Assembly: GCA_903910585.1 (NCBI GenBank)
Contig: CAIWAH010000044.1
Coordinates: forward strand, 1 to 46,693
DNA from: an uncultured Verrucomicrobiota bacterium
GTDB taxonomy: Bacteria; Verrucomicrobiota; Verrucomicrobiia; Limisphaerales; UBA9464
Direction of reading: 5' to 3'
Length of the DNA: 46,693 nt
Both the position numbers and the translations under genes were made by a program. Shown piece by piece: positions 41,082 through 46,693 of the stretch (the stretch's first letter is position 1; the number at the start of each line of letters is the position of its first letter). Under the pieces are notes generated by a model that did no database searches, was not told the origin of the DNA, and saw only the letters and a list, made by a program, of their open reading frames with translations.

Positions 41082-41513
41082 TTAAGGGCGCACCTTTTTC
41101 AGGACGTAGCGGCTTGAGGCGCTGGCGAACGTTTCCGGTGCCGTGTCCGACCCGTCGTTCACCGCCAGGGTGAGGACGTTGCCCTCGATCTTGAACAGGG
41201 CGAAGACCTCCGCTCCGACGCTGCTCGCGGGCGTGGAGCTGTCTGCGATGGTGGCGTGGAGCTGCCGTGGGGCATTGCCGGCGGGAAGCGTGAAGTTCGT
41301 CCGCCACCAGTTCGTGCCCGCACGATAGTGCAACGAATTGCCTTCAATCGTGATGGAGCATTTTCCTCCCGCCCCTTCGCCTTCCCACAGGCCCTGGAGG
41401 GGCATCAGTTCCGCAGTGGCCGCTGTCGGCGTGCTCTGGCAAGCGGTGAAAGCAATCGCCGCTGACAGGGCCAAGGCGGAATACGCCAGACAATCGCGTT
41501 GTTCTTTCCACAT
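41082..41513 (-). CDS. Small TIGR03067-like lipoprotein
   Basis: A 143-residue predicted lipoprotein. The ATG at 41513 gives a signal peptide ending FTAC (Cys25); the frame extends 17 codons upstream but that part overlaps the previous gene. The mature part starts with MPLQGLWEGEGAGGKCSITIEGNSL and goes on as a small beta domain like the TIGR03067 domain of Planctomycetes (L-x-G-x-W followed by alternating strands). No catalytic motif is visible and the function is unknown. It lies 47 bases after the 124-residue membrane protein gene on the same strand. Confidence 0.7.
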   Translation of the reverse strand: MWKEQRDCLAYSALALSAAIAFTACQSTPTAATAELMPLQGLWEGEGAGGKCSITIEGNSLHYRAGTNWWRTNFTLPAGNAPRQLHATIADSSTPASSVGAEVFALFKIEGNVLTLAVNDGSDTAPETFASASSRYVLKKVRP

Positions 41514-41560
41514 GGAATGTGCGGCACGAGCTGTTGGTGAAGTCGCCAAAGTGTCCTGCT

Positions 41561-41935
41561 TCACCGGGAAGCCTGGGTGGCGGAAAGGTGACGGGTGGCG
41601 GCATCGAAGGATTCCGCCTCGTAGTTTGGGTCTTTTTTGTAAACCCGTCCCTTGAGTGCCGTGGTGTCAACCGGACCGAAGTCCCAATCGCGGCGCAACA
41701 GATAGCCTTTGTCGTTCGGGTATTTCGACGCCAGGTTGTAGTAGATCCGCCCCTTGAGGTAGGCGGCGAATTCGGGGCTGAGGCTGGGTTCTGACGAGCT
41801 CAGGTTGGACGCGGCAATCTTGTTCTCCTCCAGTCCGGCTTGGAATGAGCCCCGGCGGTATCCCCACCCCGCTCCCGCCAAAAATGAAAGGGCCGCAATC
41901 AGGCCTCCGAATCCAAACCGCTTGATGATTTTCAT
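41561..41935 (-). CDS. Small membrane-anchored protein of unknown function
   Basis: A 124-residue protein with one N-terminal hydrophobic segment (FGFGGLIAALSFLAGAGWGY, about 7-26), followed by a hydrophilic part likely on the outer side of the membrane. It contains AAYLKGRIYYNLASKYPNDKGYLLRRDWDFGPVD (in two short stretches, about 57-92), rich in tyrosine and lysine. I recognise no domain. Its start codon lies 39 bases downstream of the DUF6941 stop on the same strand, and the TIGR03067-like lipoprotein follows. The composition is typical coding for a genome of this kind, so I take it as a real gene. Confidence 0.65.
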   Translation of the reverse strand: MKIIKRFGFGGLIAALSFLAGAGWGYRRGSFQAGLEENKIAASNLSSSEPSLSPEFAAYLKGRIYYNLASKYPNDKGYLLRRDWDFGPVDTTALKGRVYKKDPNYEAESFDAATRHLSATQASR

Positions 41936-41974
41936 GGGGTGGGACTGATGGCCGTGGTTGCCGGCGGGATGCGG

Positions 41975-42376
41975 TCAGGCGTTGGCGGGCAACTGCTCGA
42001 AGTAGAGGGGAATCGAGCCCTGATGCACGCCGTCCACGGCGAGGTCCACGGTGTATTCGCCGAAGGTGTCCAGCTTCAGCCCGTTGATCTGCATGATCAG
42101 GTTGAACGTGGCGCTCTGGGACTTGTTGCCGAACCGCACCCCGACCTGCGCCTCGACGTTCGGCACGATGGTCTTGCCGTCCTCGTCCGCGAGCGTCACC
42201 CGCAGCGTGTGGTTGCCCTCCTCGATCCGGTGGAAGCGCATCCGGGCTACCACCGAGCACAGTGGCACGACGTGCGGGGCCTCCTTGGCGCGGATGTGGT
42301 CAAAGGCGCCGAGGACGCAGAGCTTGCCGCTGTAATCCACGGCCGAGTCGCACAGGGTAAAGATTTCGAGCTTCAC
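41975..42376 (-). CDS. DUF6941-family protein
   Basis: A 133-residue soluble protein starting with GTG at 42376 (MKLEIFTLCDSAVDYSGKLCVLGAFD). This N-terminus, with RMRFHRIEEGNHTLRVTLADEDG (about 46-68) and FGEYTVDLAVDGVHQGSIPLYFE near the end, matches the family now called DUF6941, a single beta-sandwich-like domain found widely in Planctomycetes and Verrucomicrobia. Its function is unknown. No signal peptide is present. It may be the first gene of a three-gene - strand group with the two small envelope proteins that follow. Confidence 0.75.
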   Translation of the reverse strand: MKLEIFTLCDSAVDYSGKLCVLGAFDHIRAKEAPHVVPLCSVVARMRFHRIEEGNHTLRVTLADEDGKTIVPNVEAQVGVRFGNKSQSATFNLIMQINGLKLDTFGEYTVDLAVDGVHQGSIPLYFEQLPANA

Positions 42377-42613
42377 GGCCGCAGCCTAGGCCGGCACCGG
42401 CCCAGGGGCAAAACGCCGGTGCGGTCGATTCCGCAAAACCGTGGTTCTCGCAGGCTGCCCGAGCGTTGTCCCCTGAAAGGGATCCGACTCCGACACTGTT
42501 TTGTCGTCCGCGAGGTCTTGCGATGCGGCTTCTCCCAACCGGATGGGAAAGCCTGTCCTGCCACCGCCAAAAAGGAAGTGACCGGATGTCCGGCCGAGCT
42601 AGCGTTCCGTCCG

Positions 42614-42793
42614 ATGTCCGACCGCAAGCCATTCCCCATTCCTGACCGCCATTCCGCGCACCCGCCCGGCAAGGCGGAGTGGAAGGCCGCCGGCAACCGG
42701 CTGACCGCGAAAGAACTGGCGGACCTCACCGATGCCGTCGCCGCGGCGGTGACGCTGCGACCGCCCAAACGCTCCGTGCTCCGTGTCCGCTGA
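42614..42793 (+). CDS. Small 59-residue protein upstream of nucleotidyltransferase
   Basis: A short ORF from the ATG at 42614, ending 11 bases inside the start of the nucleotidyltransferase gene. The protein starts MSDRKPFPIPDRH and continues with a helical part (LTAKELADLTDAVAAAV) and a basic C-terminus (RPPKRSVLRVR). I see no known DNA-binding fold, though helix plus basic tail fits a small antitoxin or partner. No clear ribosome site precedes it, and in GC-rich DNA such a frame could be chance. The overlap with the downstream gene is the main support. Confidence 0.5.
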   Translation: MSDRKPFPIPDRHSAHPPGKAEWKAAGNRLTAKELADLTDAVAAAVTLRPPKRSVLRVR

Positions 42794-43523
42794 CAAACGC
42801 TTCGACTGGCCGGCGCTACAACGCTGCCTATGGCGGCTTCATCGCGATGCCCGGCCATTCCTCCGGCGCGCGCTTTTGATCGGTGGCGGAGCCTGCTTGT
42901 TCTACCGGGCCCGTTTGCGGCAGGCCAACGACCCCGACTTTTCCGTCCCTTCCCTGTCCCTGATTCACGAGCAGTCCTGGCTGAGCAAGGACTTGGACTT
43001 CACCGGCATCTTTTCTGGCGACGCCTTGGAACTGCTGCCCCAGATGGTGGTTCGGGACGCTGCGGGACGGGAGTTTCTCGAAGTGGAAGGCGTGCGGCTG
43101 GGATTTGCCCAAGTCGGCCTGACTTTGGATCCGGAACTGGCGTTGGAGACGGCGCGAACCGGTGAATTCGAGTGGGAGGGTGAGCCGGTGCAGTTTCTCG
43201 TGGCTGATCCGGTGACGTTGTTTCGGGAAAAGCAGGCGCTCGTCGAACGGCGCAACCAACCCGGTGACACCCTCCACCTGGCGCTGTTGGGTGATTATTC
43301 AGCTTGGGAAGTCACCACGGCTGTAGAGCGACTGTTGGATCCGGCCCAAAACTTGAGCGTAAGCGAAGCGCGAGAATTCCTGGCATTGGTTACTGACGCG
43401 GTTCGCCGGCGGCCCAATGTGAGTCTTGATCCAAGAGTTGCCCGCAGGTTGGGAACGTTACTGACATCTCCGACTGAATTGTCCGCCACGTTGCGAGGTA
43501 TGCTGAGTCGCCGGGCTGAATAG
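42783..43523 (+). CDS. Nucleotidyltransferase-fold protein, AbiEii-toxin-like
   Basis: A 246-residue protein starting with GTG at 42783. The nucleotidyltransferase signature is visible: LLIGGGACLFYRA (glycines at 34-36) followed after a spacer by SKDLDFTG (Asp70 and Asp72 as metal ligands). The C-terminal part has VADPVTLFREKQALVERR, similar to the segment following the core in AbiEii/AbiGii-type enzymes. These add nucleotides to tRNA or other targets and act as toxins in some systems, or are plain nucleotidyltransferases. A 59-residue ORF just upstream may be its partner. No AbiEi-like antitoxin with a winged helix is present, so a toxin-antitoxin role is inference. The 3' third appears less GC-rich than neighbours. 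Confidence 0.75.
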   Translation: MSADKRFDWPALQRCLWRLHRDARPFLRRALLIGGGACLFYRARLRQANDPDFSVPSLSLIHEQSWLSKDLDFTGIFSGDALELLPQMVVRDAAGREFLEVEGVRLGFAQVGLTLDPELALETARTGEFEWEGEPVQFLVADPVTLFREKQALVERRNQPGDTLHLALLGDYSAWEVTTAVERLLDPAQNLSVSEAREFLALVTDAVRRRPNVSLDPRVARRLGTLLTSPTELSATLRGMLSRRAE

Positions 43524-43649
43524 GAATGTGGTTTGGAAGTTGTCCGGCACAGCTAATGGCTTTCCAGTCGGCAACATTTCGATCTTAGTGAATCGACTGG
43601 TTTGTGGAAATGTGGACCAACAAAGATCGGTCTCATGCTCGAATGATCG

Positions 43650-44060
43650 CTAGCGCCACCGGTGTTCAGAAAACGACCTGTCCCACGGAGCACCACTCCA
43701 CACAGATGCTTCGGGCAACTCTTGATGCCACCGATAGCTGGTGGCCTTTGGTGTGGAATTCTTGGGGCCGTGCTTACGTTTCTTTGTGGATTTGAGCCGT
43801 GCCGCAGTTGCCTTGTTGCCCATTTGTTCAGCGCGGTCGCTTTCGACTTTCAAGAGAACGCTCATGACTTGAGCAGGAAGCGGTGCTTCCGGAGGCAGTC
43901 CCATTTCTCGTTTGAGCTCGGTTACGCACGCTAGCCGCCTTCGAATACGGTTCAATCGTGGAAATGTGTGTGTCACATGATTGAAAAGTGAGGAAATCCG
44001 CAAGATTGCTTCAGATGGTGATAGCGGCCTTCTGGCGGCTGCTTTCTTGGGAGTTTTCAT
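43650..44060 (-). CDS. Basic hypothetical protein, 136 residues
   Basis: Not recognised. The predicted protein is strongly basic, with a lysine/arginine-rich N-terminus (MKTPKKAAARRPLSP), a helical middle (about 15-90) containing FPRLNRIRRRLACVTELKREMG and PLPAQVMSVLLKVESDRAEQMGN, and a basic low-complexity tail (RLKSTKKRKHGPKN). This charge pattern suggests nucleic-acid binding. It lies 33 bases downstream of the second DUF1501 gene on the same strand. Base composition here appears lower in GC than in the flanking genes, so it may be acquired or non-coding. A start at the ATG at 44060 is assumed. Confidence 0.42.
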   Translation of the reverse strand: MKTPKKAAARRPLSPSEAILRISSLFNHVTHTFPRLNRIRRRLACVTELKREMGLPPEAPLPAQVMSVLLKVESDRAEQMGNKATAARLKSTKKRKHGPKNSTPKATSYRWHQELPEASVWSGAPWDRSFSEHRWR

Positions 44061-44093
44061 ACTTCGGGTGCCTTAACCGTGAGCGATGATGCA

Positions 44094-45548
44094 TCACGCC
44101 AAAATCTCCCAGACCACGTCCCCGCTCACGTCCGTGAGTCGGTAGTCGCGGCCGGAGTGGCGGTAGGTCAGCTTCTCGTGGTCGAAGCCGAGCAGGTGCA
44201 GCATCGTCGCGTGCAGGTCGTGGACGTGGACGGGCTTTTCCACCGCCTTGAAGCCGAACTCGTCCGTCGCGCCGTGGACGTAGCCGCGCTTCACGCCGCC
44301 GCCGGCCAGCCACACGGTGAAACCGTAGTGATTGTGGTCGCGCCCCTTGCCGTTGCCGGGCGTGCCGGGGGCGGGCATCTCCACGGCCGGAGTGCGGCCG
44401 AATTCACCGCCGCAGATCACCAGCGTGTCCTCGAACAGCCCGCGCTGCTTCAGGTCGGTGAGCAGCGCGGCGATGCCCTGGTCCACCTGGTTGGCGAGGT
44501 TGCGGTGGGCGTCGGCAATCATGTCGTGGCTGTCCCACGGCTGCACGTCGCCGTGGTAGCACTGCACCACGCGCACGCCGCGTTCGATCAGCCGCCGCGC
44601 GATGAGCAACTGCCGGGACTGCACGGTGTCGCCATACAGCCCCCGGATGTGGGCGGGCTCCTTCGAGAGGTCGAAGGCGTCGGTCGCCTCCAGTTGCATG
44701 CGGTAGGCGAGTTCGAAGGACTGGATGCGGGCCTCCAACTGCGGGTCGTCGCCGCGGGCGCGCTGGTGCTCCGCATTGAACTCGGCGAGCAGATCCAACT
44801 GGCGGCGCTGGGCGGTGAGCGACAAGCGGCCGTTGGTGATGTTCTCGATGAGTTCGTCGGGCTTCGTCTTCTTCGTGTTGATGTGCGTGCCCTGGTAGAT
44901 GCCGGGGAGGAACGCCGACCGCCAGTTCGACACGTCGGCGACGGGCAGGCCGGGGCACATGGCGATGTAACCGGGCAGGTTCTCGTTCTCCGAACCCATG
45001 CCGTAGGTGACCCACGCGCCGTAGCTCGGCCGTGAGAGCCGTTCGTCGCCGCAATTCATGAGGCGCATGGACTGCTCGTGGTTGGGCGTGTTGGCGTGCA
45101 TCGAGCGGATGAAGCACAGGTCGTCCACGTGCTGAGCCGTCTTCGCGAAGATCTCGCTCACCTCAATGCCGCTCTGGCCATACGGCCTGAAGGAAAACGG
45201 CGAAGGCAACGCCGCGCCGAGCGGGCGTTCGGTCGTCAGATTGCCGCCGGGCAGCAGCTTGCCGGCATACTTCGCGAGCGCCGGCTTGGGATCGAAGGTG
45301 TCCACCTGCGACGGCCCGCCGTTGAGGTAGATGTGGATGATGCGCTTGGCCCGCGCGGGAAACTGCGGTGGCTGCGCAGAGAGGGGATTTGAGATTTCCG
45401 ATTTCGGATTTCCGATTTCCGAGGACGCGAGCAACCGCGCGTCACCCAGCACGCCGGCGAGGCCGAGATAGCCCAGGCCCGTGCCCATCTGCCGGAGCAT
45501 CTGGCGACGGGTGAGGAAGCGCGGCGGGAGATGTTCGAACGGATTCAT
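44094..45548 (-). CDS. DUF1501 Tat-exported sulfatase-like protein (second copy)
   Basis: A 484-residue exported protein: Tat motif TRRQMLR at 13-19, then a hydrophobic stretch. DUF1501 core segments are IHIYLNGGPSQVDTFDPKP (about 71-89), HANTPNHEQSMRLMN, GGEFGRTPAVEMP and, near the end, HATMLHLLGFDHEKLTYRHSGRDYRLTDV. It is related to alkaline phosphatase/sulfatase-fold proteins with unknown substrate. Residues 44-57 (EIGNPKS, EISNPLS) are a heptapeptide repeat encoded by a 7-bp tandem repeat, an insertion between the signal and the folded domain. The ATG overlaps the macro-domain stop (ATGA). It differs clearly from the first copy (29209-30600), being closer to the general DUF1501 type. Confidence 0.93.
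   Translation of the reverse strand: MNPFEHLPPRFLTRRQMLRQMGTGLGYLGLAGVLGDARLLASSEIGNPKSEISNPLSAQPPQFPARAKRIIHIYLNGGPSQVDTFDPKPALAKYAGKLLPGGNLTTERPLGAALPSPFSFRPYGQSGIEVSEIFAKTAQHVDDLCFIRSMHANTPNHEQSMRLMNCGDERLSRPSYGAWVTYGMGSENENLPGYIAMCPGLPVADVSNWRSAFLPGIYQGTHINTKKTKPDELIENITNGRLSLTAQRRQLDLLAEFNAEHQRARGDDPQLEARIQSFELAYRMQLEATDAFDLSKEPAHIRGLYGDTVQSRQLLIARRLIERGVRVVQCYHGDVQPWDSHDMIADAHRNLANQVDQGIAALLTDLKQRGLFEDTLVICGGEFGRTPAVEMPAPGTPGNGKGRDHNHYGFTVWLAGGGVKRGYVHGATDEFGFKAVEKPVHVHDLHATMLHLLGFDHEKLTYRHSGRDYRLTDVSGDVVWEILA
45386..45421. repeat. 7-bp tandem repeat (ATTTCCG units) inside the DUF1501 gene
   Basis: ATTTCCG, ATTTCGG, ATTTCCG, ATTTCCG run head to tail at 45394-45421, preceded by a decayed unit (atttgag at 45387-45393). 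Because three 7-bp units make 21 bases, the coding strand reads as a heptapeptide repeat. Such short AT-richer tandems stand out sharply from the GC-rich surroundings. Gain or loss of one unit would shift the reading frame of the gene. Confidence 0.85.
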
Positions 45549-46027
45549 ACGCGGCTGGCTGCTATCGAGAAACGCACAACGCGGACCTCGCCTTCAAACG
45601 GAATTTGTCCGAGTTCGTCCAGCATCCACCCTTCCACCTGATCCGCGCCACCGCCGCCGGAACCGGCACCGATCAGCGGCAGGGCCAGCGAGGCGAATCG
45701 GTGTTCGACCGCGAGGCGCAGGGCGCTGCGGACGGATTGGCGGACCGAGAACTCGGACGAACGCCAAAGGAGGTTGATGCCCGCGACGTGGATGATGGCC
45801 TTGAACGGCAACCGCCCGGCGGAGGTGACGACGGCTTCACCCAGCGGGATCGGACCCATCCGCGCCAGTTCCCGGAACGGCTCCAGCCCCGCGCGCCGCT
45901 TGAGCGCGCCGGAGACGCCCTGCGGGAGCAGCAGCCACCACGGGAAGACGTTGCGATTCCACGCGTTGACGATGGCTTCCACCGGCTGGTCCAGCAGGTC
46001 GCCGCGGACTTGGAGGCAATTCGTCAC
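45545..46027 (-). CDS. Macro-domain-like protein
   Basis: A 160-residue single-domain protein. The GTG at 46027 is chosen because it gives the compact N-terminus VTNCLQVRGDLLDQPVEAIVNAWN, the usual start of a macro domain with the ADP-ribose-contacting DLL and IVNAWN segments. Later pieces are GPIPLGEAVVTSAGRLPFKAIIHVAG (about 88-113) and LALPLIGAGSGGGG (about 134-147), the phosphate-binding loop. Macro domains bind or hydrolyse ADP-ribose derivatives. The asparagine-rich loop is altered here (NAWNRNVFPWWLLLPQGVSGAL), so hydrolase activity is uncertain. It overlaps the MOSC gene upstream (GTGA) and DUF1501 downstream (ATGA), an unusual place for a cytoplasmic ADP-ribose protein. Confidence 0.82.
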   Translation of the reverse strand: MTNCLQVRGDLLDQPVEAIVNAWNRNVFPWWLLLPQGVSGALKRRAGLEPFRELARMGPIPLGEAVVTSAGRLPFKAIIHVAGINLLWRSSEFSVRQSVRSALRLAVEHRFASLALPLIGAGSGGGGADQVEGWMLDELGQIPFEGEVRVVRFSIAASRV

Positions 46028-46602
46028 GAGGTGGAGGCATCGAGCATCAGTTTCGATATCCGGTCTCCGGTCCGCACCCAGCCCGCTTCGATGACCATGG
46101 CGTTGACGCCGCGCAGGCGGAGTTCCTTGCCTTCGGCTGAGTTCACCCAAGCCAGGGCGTCGGCGCCGAAACGGGCGTTGAACTTGGAGCAGCCGAGGTG
46201 CGGCTGGGCGGTGATCTCCAGCACGGCTCCGCCGACGCGCAGGCGCTGGCCGGTGGGGAGATTCGCCACGCTGAGGTCGAGGTCCACCATCAGGTTGTCG
46301 CCGGCAAGCGGCCAGCGGGATTCCGGTCCGGCGATCACGGCGGCGGCGCGGCGGTTCATCAGGGTGACTTGGGTGTCCGGGTTGAGCCGGCCATCCGGCA
46401 GGTGGCGGGTGCAGTGACGGGACCAGCGGTCGCCGGCGAGGCCGGACTCGGGCGACAGCTCAATGGCGTGGGGCAGCTCGCGCAGGTCGCGGTCGGGACG
46501 GACGACGATCATGTCCACCGTGCCTTGGTCGGCGGGCGAGCGGCGGATTTCGGGCAGGCCGGAGGCCAGTTCAGCGGTGGTGAAGTGGCGGGAAGTGTCC
46601 AT
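46024..46602 (-). CDS. MOSC-domain protein
   Basis: A 192-residue soluble protein. MOSC domains are the C-terminal sulfur-carrier domains of molybdenum cofactor sulfurases and also occur alone, as in YiiM and mARC-type proteins, where a cysteine contacts the cofactor or sulfur. Here the candidate cysteine is in HLGCSKFNARFG (about 134-145), followed by EGKELRLRGVNAMVIEAGWVRTGD, the typical family ending. Earlier, LAGDRWSRH and NPDTQVTLMNRRA match the N-terminal half. It starts at the ATG at 46602, 18 bases after the end of the DUF1553 gene, and overlaps the macro gene by four bases. The substrate is unknown. Confidence 0.85.
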   Translation of the reverse strand: MDTSRHFTTAELASGLPEIRRSPADQGTVDMIVVRPDRDLRELPHAIELSPESGLAGDRWSRHCTRHLPDGRLNPDTQVTLMNRRAAAVIAGPESRWPLAGDNLMVDLDLSVANLPTGQRLRVGGAVLEITAQPHLGCSKFNARFGADALAWVNSAEGKELRLRGVNAMVIEAGWVRTGDRISKLMLDASTS

Positions 46603-46620
46603 GCGGAATCGCGTTGGTGG

Positions 46621-46693
46621 TCAGTCGAGAAAGACCAGTTCATTGCTGGCGAGCAGCACCTGGGCGAACTGCTCCCAGGCCGAGAGCTTCGCC
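46621..46693 (-). CDS. DUF1553 (PSD1-type) protein, 3' end only
   Basis: Only the last 23 complete codons lie in the window; the rest continues past the right edge. The visible C-terminus, KLSAWEQFAQVLLASNELVFLD, closely resembles the conserved end of DUF1549/DUF1553 proteins (compare LLTSREFLFQH in the complete copy at 26975-29212). It would be the DUF1553 partner of the DUF1501 gene at 44094-45548, here separated from it by the MOSC and macro-domain genes. The call rests on the tail and on the usual pairing. Confidence 0.78.
   Translation of the reverse strand, partial: AKLSAWEQFAQVLLASNELVFLD

Noticed and set aside
43604..43795. 63-codon + strand frame after the nucleotidyltransferase
   Set aside because: Overlaps the basic protein frame on the other strand, no features and poor start context.
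1..46693. CRISPR array, rRNA, tRNA, prophage or insertion sequence
   Set aside because: No regularly spaced repeats, no conserved RNA gene sequences and no transposase, integrase or phage proteins were seen on either strand.

Overview
The window is a GC-rich bacterial chromosome segment, most likely from a verrucomicrobium of the Pedosphaera/Limisphaerales type. This rests on gene content, not a database match: two DUF1553/DUF1501 (Planctomycetes/Verrucomicrobia-type) operons, a cytochrome-like/WD40 protein, a CotH-kinase/lamin-tail surface protein, many Tat- or lipobox-bearing exported enzymes of the ThuA, Gfo/Idh/MocA and xylose-isomerase-like families, and dispersed palindromic repeats. 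I see no rRNA, tRNA, CRISPR array, integrase or transposase gene.

Layout. 1-6 kb: 5' part of an aminopeptidase P gene (-), argH (+), a lipoprotein fusing a serine-hydrolase (beta-lactamase-like) domain to a NamZ/DUF1343 muramidase domain (-), and a secreted metallophosphoesterase (+). 6-8.4 kb: a tight + strand run of UbiA prenyltransferase, a conserved unknown protein and an AEC transporter. 8.4-12.5 kb: DUF374 acyltransferase and ruvA (- strand, ATGA overlap), moaC (-), then a divergent pair of a UreF-like protein and a sodium:solute symporter (GTGA overlap). 12.9-14.3 kb: an Fe-S operon (A-type carrier, small membrane protein, HscB). 14.3-23.3 kb: secreted alpha/beta hydrolase (-), aldehyde dehydrogenase (+), CotH surface protein of about 1740 aa (+). 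23.3-31.4 kb: a - strand operon DUF1501 > DUF1549/DUF1553 > cytochrome/WD40 protein > SnoaL-like lipoprotein, with a DUF1275 membrane protein upstream. 31.5-36.2 kb: EboE-like protein (-) and three exported sugar-type enzymes (+), with a clear intrinsic terminator inside the run. 36.2-42.4 kb: conserved unknowns, ThuA, a FecR-like membrane protein, FabF, small lipoprotein/membrane genes and DUF6941. 42.6-44.1 kb: a small islet with a nucleotidyltransferase (AbiEii-like) preceded by a 59-aa ORF, and a basic unknown protein; its base composition looks less GC-rich than its surroundings. 44.1-46.7 kb: a second operon, DUF1553 (3' end only) > MOSC > macro domain > DUF1501, joined by short gaps and 4-nt overlaps.

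The strongest leads are: (1) the MOSC and macro-domain genes embedded between the DUF1553 and DUF1501 partners; (2) two different dispersed or tandem repeats lying in frame at the N-termini of exported proteins (the cytochrome/WD40 protein and the second DUF1501 protein), the second being a 7-bp tandem that could act as a frameshift switch; (3) the small ORF plus nucleotidyltransferase module. Start sites were moved from the longest reading frame wherever signal peptides, lipoboxes, family length, overlaps or a Shine-Dalgarno sequence pointed elsewhere.
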